From positions 1-64,000 of the forward strand of contig JAYNHP010000008.1 in assembly GCA_038108155.1 (NCBI GenBank): 64,000 bases of DNA, read 5' to 3'. This DNA is from MED-G20 sp038108155. Its GTDB lineage: Bacteria > Bacteroidota > Bacteroidia > Flavobacteriales_D > Parvicellaceae. The position numbers were made by a program, and so were the translations under genes. Shown piece by piece: positions 45,438-54,472 of this stretch (positions within the stretch are counted from its first letter, which is position 1; every line of letters begins with the position of its first letter). Below the pieces are notes generated by a model, which saw only the letters and a program-made list of their open reading frames with translations, was not told the origin of the DNA and ran no database searches.

Positions 45438-46736
45438 CTAAAACATTGAAAGGAAGTCAGAGTTTTCAAAAAACTTTATAAATTCTCTATCTTTTTTAGC
45501 CTTATCTTTCAATGAGGCATCTTTTTCAAAAGACATTTTAAGATTCTCCATTACCATTTCTGTATTTGAAGTTCTTGCACCAATAATGGCTTTGAGATAG
45601 AAAGACTTAGCATCTTTAAGATCTAAATCATCAATAGCATCTGAAGCTTCGTCGTAATGCTCAGCTAGAATGTTAGCTAAAGCATAGTTATAAGACTTCG
45701 TATCTCCCATCGATGTAATTGATTCTTCGTATTTACCTTCTTCTATTTGAATTAGACCAATATTATATTTTGACTCAGTAGTATTGGAAGCCTCAAATAA
45801 AGATTTAATCTCATCTGTGGATTTACCGTTTGAAACATGCTTAACTGCAGCAACATTGTTACTAACTATATTGTTGTCTGTAATGGCAAGAGCTTCTTCA
45901 AAAGATTTTGTTGCCCCATCATTATCTCCCATCATGTACATAATGTAGCCAGTGTTGTTCTTTATTCTCCAATCATTAGGATAGATTCTTGCAGCATTAT
46001 TATAATTTTTAAGTTGAGTATTCATGTCTTGCTCGTTCAATGTTGCCTGAATAATCTCTTCTAAAGAAAGTGTATCAGGATTGGTAGCAACTAAGTTCTT
46101 GAGTTCATCATCACTATACCCAACTTGATCGTAATTAACTGTAATAATAGATCTTCTTAATTGAGGAAGAACTTTTTTCTCTAAAAATGCATAAGATTTT
46201 GCCATATTTCTTATTTCTTTTTCTCTCTTGTTTAAGTCTGGTGTCATTTGTAAAACTCTAAGAATTAAATCTTTGTCTTCATTATCAGTTTTAGAAACTT
46301 CAGTTTTAAATCCTTCCCAATCTTCTCCCTTTGAAACAACATTATAAAAGGAAGATTCTTTTCCTAAATCAAATTTCATTCTTTTAGATTTAGAAATTAA
46401 AGATTTCATAGTACTATTTCCTCTGTCCTGAGCTAAATTATCATTTAAATCAACTTCTCCTTCAGGTGATGCAAATGAACTAATCTGTATAGATTTAATG
46501 TCTACTCTAGAACCTTCGTCCATAGAGCTAGAAATAAAACTTAATAAGCCTTTTACATCAGAATCTTTCAATTCTTTTGATGAAATATTATGCTTCCCTT
46601 TACTAAAATTAATTGTTGCTGATTTTGTAAAAGAATTTATTCTTTTAAAATTACATTCTGAGGAGCTAATTACATGATCGTCTAAAACAATTAATTTTGA
46701 TGTGATAATCGTTCCATCTGCAATCTTAGGACTCAT
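45438..46736 (-). CDS. TPR-containing C-terminal part of a Bacteroidota envelope protein (after in-frame stop)
   Basis: A 432-residue open frame starting MSPKIADGTIIT. An OmpA-like alpha/beta stretch (about 30-120, with ISSFASPEGEVDLNDNLAQDRG) is followed by TPR-like helical repeats (about 225-420, ARIYPNDWRIKNNTGYIMYM and onwards). It lacks a signal peptide. The 134-residue lipoprotein frame directly upstream is in the same reading frame, separated only by one TAA and two codons, and the two together match a known Bacteroidota lipoprotein layout. It would stay in the cytoplasm if made alone. Best seen as the second part of an interrupted gene. Confidence 0.7.
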   Translation of the reverse strand: MSPKIADGTIITSKLIVLDDHVISSSECNFKRINSFTKSATINFSKGKHNISSKELKDSDVKGLLSFISSSMDEGSRVDIKSIQISSFASPEGEVDLNDNLAQDRGNSTMKSLISKSKRMKFDLGKESSFYNVVSKGEDWEGFKTEVSKTDNEDKDLILRVLQMTPDLNKREKEIRNMAKSYAFLEKKVLPQLRRSIITVNYDQVGYSDDELKNLVATNPDTLSLEEIIQATLNEQDMNTQLKNYNNAARIYPNDWRIKNNTGYIMYMMGDNDGATKSFEEALAITDNNIVSNNVAAVKHVSNGKSTDEIKSLFEASNTTESKYNIGLIQIEEGKYEESITSMGDTKSYNYALANILAEHYDEASDAIDDLDLKDAKSFYLKAIIGARTSNTEMVMENLKMSFEKDASLKDKAKKDREFIKFFENSDFLSMF

Positions 46737-46742
46737 GATGTC

Positions 46743-47147
46743 TTAAGTTTTGCTACCCATTTTGACAAGAAATTTAACCTTTACTTCGCCTTCGTCCATA
46801 CTTTTTTGGTATGGAATGGTGCTAGTGTAAGAAAATTGTAATCCTGTAGAAGGAACTACTTTCCCGTTACCAGCAGCCTTTGGTCCTTGGTAAATTTCAG
46901 TTTGAAATGGTATCTCATTTCCGTCCTTGCAGAAAAATATAGGAGTAATTTCGGCCACAGCTTTAGCATTAAGACCTTTTTCAATAAATTTTCCATTTAT
47001 CTGAAGCGTTACATCTCCACCTTTCATATGTAGTGGGTCTTGAGTCACTTCATATTCTAGTTCTTTAATCATAGAACAGCTAGAGAAAATTGTAAAAAAC
47101 AATGCTACTATGGCAATGTAATTGATGTTAAAATTGTTGGTTTTCAT
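46743..47147 (-). CDS. N-terminal lipoprotein part of the interrupted TPR protein
   Basis: A 134-residue open frame with a lipoprotein signal (IVALFFTIFSSCS, acylated cysteine near residue 24) and an immunoglobulin-like beta domain (VTQDPLHMKGGDVTLQINGKF). It ends KMGSKT then TAA, then two codons, then ATG in the same frame. Without the TAA the frame would continue to 45438 for a 569-codon protein. Either a recent nonsense change, a sequence error, or a real split with reinitiation. Confidence 0.7.
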   Translation of the reverse strand: MKTNNFNINYIAIVALFFTIFSSCSMIKELEYEVTQDPLHMKGGDVTLQINGKFIEKGLNAKAVAEITPIFFCKDGNEIPFQTEIYQGPKAAGNGKVVPSTGLQFSYTSTIPYQKSMDEGEVKVKFLVKMGSKT

Positions 47148-47276
47148 TAGAGTTTGTTTAATCCACTTTTAAGTTGATGCAAGTATAAGGACTTTATTTT
47201 ATAAAAAAAAAGCTAGAATATGTAAAAATAGGAACTCTAAATTGTTGACAACTACAAGAATTTAAGCTCTAATTAC

Positions 47277-47870
47277 CTATAAAAGAGCTGTTTTCAATAA
47301 AGAAGATAAGTTTTTTAATAACAATTCCTCATTGTCATAGTGTATGCTTTGAGCATCTATTTTTACTATTGGGACTTTTAATTTATCTAGCCAAAAATTA
47401 TAGTTTAGAATTAAATTCTCTAAATATTCGGTTCCTAATTCTTTCTCAAAATCTCTATTTCTAGCTTTGATATTTTTAGTAACATGTTCAATTCCTGAAT
47501 CAATAAAAATCAAAATATCGGGATTTGGGAAATTTTCAAATAAACTTTGATGAATATTTTTAACTATTGAATAATTGGATTTGGATAAGTTCATCTTAGA
47601 GAATACTAAGCTTTTCTCAATGTGAAAATCTGAAAAAACTATTGGGTGATTTTGATTAAAAAAAGTATTCATTTGCAAACTTCTGTCCAATAAAAATTGC
47701 ATTTCAGAATGGAATGCATAATCTTTTGTTTTGTAAAATAATTTTAAAAACTTGTTTTCAGCAAACTCTTCCAGTAAAAGTGCCCCATTAAAATGGTTGG
47801 CAAGAAATTTCGCTAGAGTTGTTTTACCAACCCCAATACTCCCTTCTATGGCTATGTATTTATTTTTCAT
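47277..47870 (-). CDS. deoxynucleoside kinase family protein (folK-linked)
   Basis: A 197-residue P-loop kinase: EGSIGVGKTTL at about 8-18, LLEEFAENKFL, and a LID-like arginine-rich segment IKARNRDFEKELG. It fits the deoxyadenosine/deoxyguanosine kinase family, which phosphorylates salvaged deoxynucleosides. The usual D-R-S/T triplet appears as SDFH in FSDFHIEKSL, so substrate preference is uncertain. It overlaps folK by 11 bases, an order common in Bacteroidota. A second kinase of the family is at 52824-53438. Confidence 0.85.
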   Translation of the reverse strand: MKNKYIAIEGSIGVGKTTLAKFLANHFNGALLLEEFAENKFLKLFYKTKDYAFHSEMQFLLDRSLQMNTFFNQNHPIVFSDFHIEKSLVFSKMNLSKSNYSIVKNIHQSLFENFPNPDILIFIDSGIEHVTKNIKARNRDFEKELGTEYLENLILNYNFWLDKLKVPIVKIDAQSIHYDNEELLLKNLSSLLKTALL

Positions 47871-48357
47871 TGTATAAAACTACATTTGACTCATCGATAC
47901 ATTTTAATAGCATTTTATCAGGTGAGTCATTTAAGTCTGGAATGTACTCATTATCAAATAAGTCTTTAAGAATAAGTAATGAAAATTTTCTTTCTTTAAT
48001 TTTTGGGTGAGGTATAGAAAGTTCTTCATTATCTACAGTAAATCCGCTGAATATTAATATATCTAAATCAATTATTCTGTCTTGGTAACTTTTTACCACC
48101 TTAGGTCCCCTCCCCATTTTTTTTTCTATACTTTTAAGTTTTTTAAGTAAAAGGAACGGATCTAAAATAGTTTTAATAACTATACCCATATTTAGAAACT
48201 CATTTTCAGAATCGTAACCCCACGGATCGGAACAGAAAATCCTAGACTTATTTATGATTTTTCCAAAACCTTCAATATCCCTTAATGCATTTATTAAGTT
48301 TTGTAATTTGTCTCCTAGATTAGTTCCTAAAGAAATTACAACGCTATGTTCCTCCAT
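47860..48357 (-). CDS. folK: 2-amino-4-hydroxy-6-hydroxymethyldihydropteridine diphosphokinase FolK
   Basis: A 165-residue enzyme transferring pyrophosphate from ATP to the pterin alcohol in folate synthesis. Landmarks are ISLGTNLGDKLQNL near the N-terminus, GRGPKVVKSYQDRIIDLDIL with the family aspartates, and IPHPKIKERKFSLL. I chose the ATG at 48357 (MEEHSVVISLG); a start three codons further upstream is also possible. Confidence 0.95.
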   Translation of the reverse strand: MEEHSVVISLGTNLGDKLQNLINALRDIEGFGKIINKSRIFCSDPWGYDSENEFLNMGIVIKTILDPFLLLKKLKSIEKKMGRGPKVVKSYQDRIIDLDILIFSGFTVDNEELSIPHPKIKERKFSLLILKDLFDNEYIPDLNDSPDKMLLKCIDESNVVLYNEK

Positions 48358-48476
48358 TTTTAACAAAAATTTAAAAACTATTTAATTAAAAAAGGTGAAT
48401 TTTAAAAACCCCTTTCTATTTCTGCAATTATAAAGAATTATTATTCATATTTTTACAAAAAATTAAATTCATTGTT

Positions 48477-50282
48477 ATGAGACCATTTTGGAGATCCTTT
48501 TGGGCATCGATTCTTGCCTATGTTGTTTTAAGTGCATTTGTTATCGTCCTTATTAATCTAGTTATATTTTCTATAGCTGGGTCTTTTATAGAAAAAGAAG
48601 AATTTAAGATAAATGACAACTCCTATCTGGAACTAAATCTAAATTTTAAGATTGACGAAAGAAGTGGAATTGCAATTACCAATGACTTTAACAATCCAAT
48701 CTCCAAAAGCTATGGAATTCATCAAATTAGAAAAGTTCTAGAAAAAGCAAAAAAAGATGAAAAAATAAAAGGAATAGTTTTGAGGATTCCCAATGTAAAT
48801 ATGGGGCTATCTACCATCGACAATTTAAGAAACTGTCTTAAGGACTTTAAAAATTCTGGAAAATTTATTATAGCCTATGATGAAACATATTCGATGGGGG
48901 CATTTTATTTAAATAGTGTGGCGGATAAAATTTATTTATATCCTCAAGGAATGGTTGATTTTAGAGGTCTCGGATCCGAAGTGATGTTCTTTAAAAAGGC
49001 TTTAGATAAATTGGATGTGGATGTGCAAATAATTAGAGGCAAAGGAAATAAATTCAAAGGGGCAGTAGAGCCTTTTATGTACGAAAAAATGAGTAAAGAA
49101 AATAAGCTTCAAATAAAAAAATTATTGGATGATGTTTGGCGAAATATGACGCATAACATTAAAGATTCTAGAAAAATCTCCTTAGAGAGTTTAAATGAAA
49201 TTGCAGATTCATTATACAGCTATAATGCCGCTGGAAGTTTAAATCACCAGCTTGTGGACGATTTAATTTACGAAGATCAATTAGACTCTATAATAAGAAA
49301 AAATATTGGCGTAAATAATGAAGAAAAGATTCACAGTGTTTCTTTCAAAAAGTATCTAGACAAAAATCTAATGCAAAATCCCATGGCTATGGGTTCTAGT
49401 TTTGGAAGTAAAAAAGGCAATATTGCAGTTGTATACGCAGTTGGTACTATAGTTAGCGGTAAAAGTTCCGAAGGAAACATGGGTTCTAGTACGATAGTTA
49501 AGGCAATCAACAAAGCAAATAATGATTCCACAATAAAAGCAGTTGTATTAAGAGTTAATTCTCCCGGCGGAAGTGCACTAGCTTCTGATGTAATTTGGAG
49601 ATCTTTAGAAAAAACAAAGGAAAATAAACCTGTAATAGTCTCTATGGGAGATTTAGCAGCTTCTGGTGGATATTATATATCATGCGGTGCTGATAGAATA
49701 TTTGCAGAGCCTAATACAATTACTGGATCAATTGGTGTATTTGGAATGATTCCTAATTTGGGAAGAATGTTTAATAACAAAATCGGAATTACTTTTGATA
49801 GAGTAGAAACTAATGAACATGCTGCATTCACTATGTTTGATGCATTAGACAAAAAGGAATTGGCCACTTTCCAAAAAGGAGTTGACCAGATTTATGACAC
49901 CTTCATCACCAAAGTAGCAATGGGAAGAGATGGCCTTAAAAAAAGTGATGTTCATAAAATTGCAATGGGAAGAGTTTGGTCTGGAAAAGAAGCACTAGAC
50001 TTAGAACTAGTTGATGAAATGGGAAGTTTGCAATCTGCTATAGAATTTGCAGCTGATAAGGTTGGTATAGAAAATAATAAAGTCAAAATAGTTCATTTAC
50101 CTGAAAGAAAAAATGACGAGTTATTAGAACTTTTATCTTCTTTAGAAATTGGTACTAAAAACAGCAATGAAGCAATGGAATATATAAACAAAATAAATTC
50201 TATCTTTAAAAAATCTGTAAAAAGTCCATACGTTAAAGATAAATATCAAACAATATTCCCATTTGAAATAAGAATTTTCTAA
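48477..50282 (+). CDS. sppA: signal peptide peptidase SppA, 67-kDa type
   Basis: A 601-residue membrane-anchored serine protease with two tandem ClpP-like domains. A membrane segment is at about 9-35 (ILAYVVLSAFVIVLINLVIF). The catalytic dyad is probably K151 (in SVADKIYLYP, first half) and S396 (in GDLAASGGYYISCG, second half), as in E. coli SppA. It degrades cleaved signal peptides in the membrane. Divergent from folK over 119 bases. Confidence 0.95.
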   Translation: MRPFWRSFWASILAYVVLSAFVIVLINLVIFSIAGSFIEKEEFKINDNSYLELNLNFKIDERSGIAITNDFNNPISKSYGIHQIRKVLEKAKKDEKIKGIVLRIPNVNMGLSTIDNLRNCLKDFKNSGKFIIAYDETYSMGAFYLNSVADKIYLYPQGMVDFRGLGSEVMFFKKALDKLDVDVQIIRGKGNKFKGAVEPFMYEKMSKENKLQIKKLLDDVWRNMTHNIKDSRKISLESLNEIADSLYSYNAAGSLNHQLVDDLIYEDQLDSIIRKNIGVNNEEKIHSVSFKKYLDKNLMQNPMAMGSSFGSKKGNIAVVYAVGTIVSGKSSEGNMGSSTIVKAINKANNDSTIKAVVLRVNSPGGSALASDVIWRSLEKTKENKPVIVSMGDLAASGGYYISCGADRIFAEPNTITGSIGVFGMIPNLGRMFNNKIGITFDRVETNEHAAFTMFDALDKKELATFQKGVDQIYDTFITKVAMGRDGLKKSDVHKIAMGRVWSGKEALDLELVDEMGSLQSAIEFAADKVGIENNKVKIVHLPERKNDELLELLSSLEIGTKNSNEAMEYINKINSIFKKSVKSPYVKDKYQTIFPFEIRIF

Positions 50283-50290
50283 TATGATTA

Positions 50291-50298
50291 TATATTTG
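50291..50298 (+). promoter_or_regulatory. candidate -7 element before the 33-residue peptide
   Basis: TATATTTG, an exact TAnnTTTG match 9 bases after the sppA stop region and 20 bases before the ATG at 50311. A TTTG at 50262-50265 is 25 bases away, longer than usual. Confidence 0.4.
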
Positions 50299-50310
50299 TA
50301 AAAAAAAACA

Positions 50311-50412
50311 ATGTCATCAGATAAAAATTTTCACGGAAGCACAGGTATCATTGGCTACATATATGTCTCAATTGCATTAATTATTATTGCTGGATTAATA
50401 TTTTTTGGTTAA
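50311..50412 (+). CDS. 33-residue single-span membrane peptide
   Basis: An ATG-to-TAA frame of 34 codons between sppA and the GH3 gene. The product is MSSDKNFHGSTG followed by a hydrophobic stretch of about 18 residues (YIYVSIALIIIAGLIF) and FG: a polar N-terminus and one predicted membrane helix. It is 28 bases after sppA and 12 bases before the GH3 gene, with a -7-like element just upstream. The codon pattern and clean layout suggest a real gene; I know no family for it. Confidence 0.55.
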   Translation: MSSDKNFHGSTGIIGYIYVSIALIIIAGLIFFG

Positions 50413-50424
50413 TAGACAATTCCA

Positions 50425-51960
50425 ATGATTTCATCAATTGGAAAGCCTTTAAATAATTTTTTTTCTTGGTATCTAAAAAGAAGAATGGTTGAAATTGAAA
50501 ATTTCAAATCCAACCCTGAAATTGTTCAACAACAGACACTTTCCAATTTAATTAGTTCTGCAAAGTCAACTCTGTTTGGGATTTCAAACAATTTTAGTTC
50601 TGTTTATAATACAAGTAGTTTTAAATCAATAATTCCACTAAGAAAATACGAAGATTTTGAGCCTTTTATCAAAAAAGCAAAAAATGGAGAACCTAATATT
50701 CTTTGGCCTGGAAAAGTAAAATGGTTTGCTCAATCATCTGGGACAAGTAGTAATACTATTAAACATATTCCAATAACCATAGATTCTTTAAAAAAATGCC
50801 ATTACAAAGGAGGAAAGGATTTATTGGCAATTTATTATCGAAACAATCCAAATACGCAACTGTTTTCTGGAAAACACTTGATAATGGGCGGAAATGAGAA
50901 ACATTTACCAGGTAACGACAAGTCTATTTCTGGAGATTTATCAGCCATCATCATGAAGAATTTACCCTGGTGGTGTGAATGGAGAAGATCCCCTAATAAA
51001 GTAAAAAGCCTTTTGCAAAAAAACTGGGAAGAGAAATTAACTTATATAGTGAAGCATTCTTCAAAAGATAATGTACAAATTATTGCTGGGGTTCCATCGT
51101 GGGTTTTAATTATTATGAAGGAAGTAATAAAGGAAAACAATATAAATTACATTCATGAAATTTGGCCTAGCCTAGAATTATATCTTCATGGGGGAATGAA
51201 TATAGCTCCCTACAAAAAAAACTTCCAATCTATAAGCAGTAAAAAAATTAACTTTTACCAAAACTACAACGCAACGGAAGGTTTTTTTGGATTACAATCT
51301 GAAAATGATGCAGACGACATGCTTTTAATGCTTGACTACGGAGTATATTACGAATTTATTTCTAAAGACAATTGGAAAGAAGATCAACCTTTGACGTTGA
51401 GTTTAGAAGAAGTTGAGTTAAATACACCATATGAAGTTGTAATTTCTACTAATGGAGGTCTATGGCGCTATAGATTAGAGGATACTATAATTTTCACATC
51501 ATTAGATCCGTTTAAGATTAAAGTAATTGGAAGAACAAGACAGTTTATAAATATTGCAGGGGAAGAACTAATGATTCAACATGTAGAAACAGCTATTAGT
51601 AAAGCATCCGAAAAATGTTTTTGCAACGTTAGAGAATATACTGTAGCTCCTGTTTTTAAAAACAGCAATAAGTCCATTGGATTTCATTACTGGATAATCG
51701 AGTTCTGTAAAAAGCCCAATGATTTATCAAATTTTAGTAGTATTTTAGATTTGGAACTTCAAAAGGTTAATATTGACTACAAATCTAAAAGAGAAAATAA
51801 TTATCCTCTTGAAAAACCAGTTATAAAGGAAGTTTCAAAAAACACTTTTTACAATTGGTTAGAAGGTCAAAATAAATTAGGTGGTCAAAACAAAATTCTA
51901 AGAATAAATGAAAATAAGGATAAAATAAATGAGATATTGGCAATGGAAAATAATAACTAA
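50425..51960 (+). CDS. GH3 family acyl-adenylating protein
   Basis: A 511-residue protein of the GH3 (auxin-responsive promoter) family within the acyl-adenylate superfamily. Visible features: WFAQSSGTSSNTIKHIPIT, the ATP-binding serine/threonine-rich loop, the YNATEGFFG acyl-adenylate motif, and GGLWRYRLEDTI before the C-terminal domain. Plant members join amino acids to hormones; bacterial members are widespread in Bacteroidota with unknown substrate. Overlaps the next gene by 32 bases. No obvious carrier or acceptor gene nearby. Confidence 0.9.
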   Translation: MISSIGKPLNNFFSWYLKRRMVEIENFKSNPEIVQQQTLSNLISSAKSTLFGISNNFSSVYNTSSFKSIIPLRKYEDFEPFIKKAKNGEPNILWPGKVKWFAQSSGTSSNTIKHIPITIDSLKKCHYKGGKDLLAIYYRNNPNTQLFSGKHLIMGGNEKHLPGNDKSISGDLSAIIMKNLPWWCEWRRSPNKVKSLLQKNWEEKLTYIVKHSSKDNVQIIAGVPSWVLIIMKEVIKENNINYIHEIWPSLELYLHGGMNIAPYKKNFQSISSKKINFYQNYNATEGFFGLQSENDADDMLLMLDYGVYYEFISKDNWKEDQPLTLSLEEVELNTPYEVVISTNGGLWRYRLEDTIIFTSLDPFKIKVIGRTRQFINIAGEELMIQHVETAISKASEKCFCNVREYTVAPVFKNSNKSIGFHYWIIEFCKKPNDLSNFSSILDLELQKVNIDYKSKRENNYPLEKPVIKEVSKNTFYNWLEGQNKLGGQNKILRINENKDKINEILAMENNN

Positions 51961-52747
51961 GCTTTTTGTTTTATTATTAATATTTAACACTTCAAATGCA
52001 CAAAACATTAATGAAAAACCATTCAAATTATTCTCTAAAAGTGAAAAAATTGAGCTAGATCAATATGGATTTATCTACCACATAAATAAAGACAACCTTG
52101 TTAAGTTTAGTAAAGAAGGGGTTCCGCTATACAACTACAGCAATAAACTACTTGGAAACATAACACAATTAGACATAAGTAATCCTTTGAGGCCTTTACT
52201 TTTCTACAAGGACCAAGGGATAATACTAGCTCTTGACAATACTTTGTCTTTACAAAAAAGTGAAATTTCTCTAAACGAGCTAGGACTATACCAAACAAGT
52301 TGTATTTCAAACAGTAATTTTGACAATGGAATTTGGCTATACGATATTGATGTAAATGAAGTTGTAAAAATCAATCATCAAGCAGAAGTAGTGTTTAAAA
52401 GTGGAAATCTTTCTGTTATCCTTCCAAATATGCGATTCCCCATATTGAAGCTCGTAGAAAAAAACAAAAAACTTTATGGGGTTACTTCAAACCAAATAAT
52501 TGTATTGGACCAATATGGATCACTGTTAAATACAATAAACCTTAAGGCTACTAATGGGCTTATTATAAAAGATGAGAATCTATTAGGCTATGATGGTAAT
52601 TTTATTGTGAACTACAATTACTTAGACTATAAGTTGGATACTATTTATCAAACAAATAGCTATGATAAAATCGTTCAATCTCAGGAAGAAATAATAGGTA
52701 TATATAAGGGTAATTCTAACGCAAATTCTATTTTTATATCCAAATAA
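51929..52747 (+). CDS. hypothetical exported beta-rich protein
   Basis: A 272-residue protein with a signal peptide (LFVLLLIFNTSNAQ, about 12-25) followed by repeated strand-rich segments such as LDQYGFIYHINKDNLVKF and IIVLDQYGSLLNTI, spaced as in beta-propellers. Function unknown. It overlaps the GH3 gene by 32 bases, so it is likely co-expressed and could act with it. Confidence 0.75.
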   Translation: MRYWQWKIITKLFVLLLIFNTSNAQNINEKPFKLFSKSEKIELDQYGFIYHINKDNLVKFSKEGVPLYNYSNKLLGNITQLDISNPLRPLLFYKDQGIILALDNTLSLQKSEISLNELGLYQTSCISNSNFDNGIWLYDIDVNEVVKINHQAEVVFKSGNLSVILPNMRFPILKLVEKNKKLYGVTSNQIIVLDQYGSLLNTINLKATNGLIIKDENLLGYDGNFIVNYNYLDYKLDTIYQTNSYDKIVQSQEEIIGIYKGNSNANSIFISK

Positions 52748-52823
52748 TTACCAACAAAAGTTATTAACATATGCTCTTTTTTAATTCCTATTTTCTACAT
52801 TAGTTAGCTAAAATTAAAAGGGA

Positions 52824-53438
52824 ATGCACATAGCTATAGCAGGAAACATTGGTGCCGGAAAAACTACTCTTACTGGTCAACTTGCAAAACATTACAATTG
52901 GGATACACATTTTGAAGATGTTGACGATAATCCATATCTAATGGACTTTTACGACGAAATGCAAAGATGGTCATTTAACCTTCAGATTTATTATTTGAAT
53001 AGTCGTTTTACCCAGACTCAAGAAATAAGAAATAGTTCTAAGACAGTAATTCAAGACAGAACTATCTACGAAGATGCTTATATTTTTGCTCCAAATCTTC
53101 ATTCTATGGGGCTTATGACCACAAGAGATTTTGAAAACTACTTTAGTCTTTTCAATCTAATAGAATCGTTTGTTAAAGCACCAGATCTACTAATTTATCT
53201 GCGTGCATCCGTATCAAAATTGGTTCAAAATATTCAAACTAGAGGGAGAGAGTATGAAGAAAGTATAAGGCTAGACTATTTAAAGAGACTTAACGAAAGA
53301 TATGAGGCCTGGATATCAACTTATGACAAAGGAAAACTCCTGATTATCGATGTTGACAACAATCATTTCAACGAAAATCAGGAGGATTTGGGTAAAATAA
53401 TTTCTGGAATAGATGCCGAATTACACGGTCTATTTTGA
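52824..53438 (+). CDS. deoxynucleoside kinase
   Basis: A 204-residue kinase: P-loop GNIGAGKT at 7-14, the E-D-V/D-N-P-Y segment FEDVDDNPYLMDFY, the catalytic QDRTIYEDAY motif, and LID arginines in IQTRGREYEESI. This set matches dAK/dGK-type kinases closely, better than the folK-linked one. It should salvage deoxynucleosides to dNMPs. Preceded by a 76-base spacer; ends 6 bases from a convergent gene. Confidence 0.92.
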   Translation: MHIAIAGNIGAGKTTLTGQLAKHYNWDTHFEDVDDNPYLMDFYDEMQRWSFNLQIYYLNSRFTQTQEIRNSSKTVIQDRTIYEDAYIFAPNLHSMGLMTTRDFENYFSLFNLIESFVKAPDLLIYLRASVSKLVQNIQTRGREYEESIRLDYLKRLNERYEAWISTYDKGKLLIIDVDNNHFNENQEDLGKIISGIDAELHGLF

Positions 53439-53444
53439 ATTATT

Positions 53445-53804
53445 TTAATTTTTAATCATCAAATACTTATATGTTGTAGTCTCTCCTGTCTGAACAGCTA
53501 CTTGCTCTACATAAGACCATCCATTTTGATCCATAAAATTCAAAGCATGCATTGGGCTGTTGAACTTTACTACTTTTTTATCTGGAGTCATAATATTTTG
53601 CCTTTTGATAGAAAATGCTTGACCGTAATCGACAAATATTTTAACCTTAGTTGGATTAAGGGGTTGCCCTACTCTTAATTCACAATATTTAATATCTAAC
53701 TTGTTTATATCTGTTTCATTTACATAAACGCTCTGAGAAAACATAGAGCTAGAGAATGAAAACAGACATATTGATAATGCAAAAAGTTTAATTGTTTTTT
53801 TCAT
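53445..53804 (-). CDS. small exported protein of unknown function
   Basis: A 119-residue protein with a signal peptide (LFALSICLFSFSSSMFSQ) and one compact domain containing KVKIFVDYGQAF and FMDQNGWSYVEQ; the latter repeats a pattern common in small Bacteroidota periplasmic proteins. No family assigned. The 89 bases between it and pth hold nothing I can call. Confidence 0.7.
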   Translation of the reverse strand: MKKTIKLFALSICLFSFSSSMFSQSVYVNETDINKLDIKYCELRVGQPLNPTKVKIFVDYGQAFSIKRQNIMTPDKKVVKFNSPMHALNFMDQNGWSYVEQVAVQTGETTTYKYLMIKN

Positions 53805-53893
53805 AATTTTAATTTTTGGTTTATTTGAACAAATTAATATATTAAGTTCAATAAATCAAATTATTTTAGGATCTAATTTTATTATTGAAATAA

Positions 53894-54457
53894 CTACTTA
53901 TTATTGTACTTATTCATGGTATTGTCAATTCCTGCAAAGCAAAAACTTAGCACCATATCCTTTATGATTTCCATCTTTTGATCAAGAATTGAGTGTTCTT
54001 CTTCCGTCCATTTTCCCAATACATAATCAATTTGTTTGCCTTTTGGAAAATTATTACCAACCCCTATTCTAAGTCTTGGATATTGATTGGTAGAAAGCGT
54101 TTGCTGAATATTCTTTAATCCATTGTGCCCACCATCAGAGCCATTTTTTTTCATTCTAAGATTGCCAACTTCAAGATTTAAATCATCAGTAACAACCAAA
54201 AGGTTTTTGACATCTATTTTTAGTTTAGTTAACCAATATCTAACTGCAGAACCAGAAAGATTCATAAATGTATTTGGCTTTAATAAGTAGATATTTTTAC
54301 CCTTGTATTTAAAAGAAGATATCTCCCCATATCTTTCTTCTGTAAAAAAGGCACTAGATTGTTCTGCAACAAAATCTAATGCCTTAAAGCCTATGTTATG
54401 TCTTGTACTTTCGTACTTAGCACCAATATTCCCAAGCCCAACAATCAAAAAATTCAT
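53894..54457 (-). CDS. pth: peptidyl-tRNA hydrolase Pth
   Basis: A 187-residue hydrolase recycling peptidyl-tRNA released from stalled ribosomes. Catalytic histidine in STRHNIGFKALD near residue 20, NTFMNLSG, DDLNLEVG and GSDGGHNGLKNI are all present. It is the third gene of prs-rplY-pth, 15 bases after rplY, an order common in bacteria. Confidence 0.96.
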   Translation of the reverse strand: MNFLIVGLGNIGAKYESTRHNIGFKALDFVAEQSSAFFTEERYGEISSFKYKGKNIYLLKPNTFMNLSGSAVRYWLTKLKIDVKNLLVVTDDLNLEVGNLRMKKNGSDGGHNGLKNIQQTLSTNQYPRLRIGVGNNFPKGKQIDYVLGKWTEEEHSILDQKMEIIKDMVLSFCFAGIDNTMNKYNNK

Positions 54458-54472
54458 GATGGGTTGGTTAAT

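Noticed and set aside
47148..47276. Imperfect hairpin (AAATTcTTG / CAAcAATTT) after the folK-linked kinase gene
   Set aside because: One mismatch in a weak AT-rich stem and no T-run after it; not convincing as a terminator.
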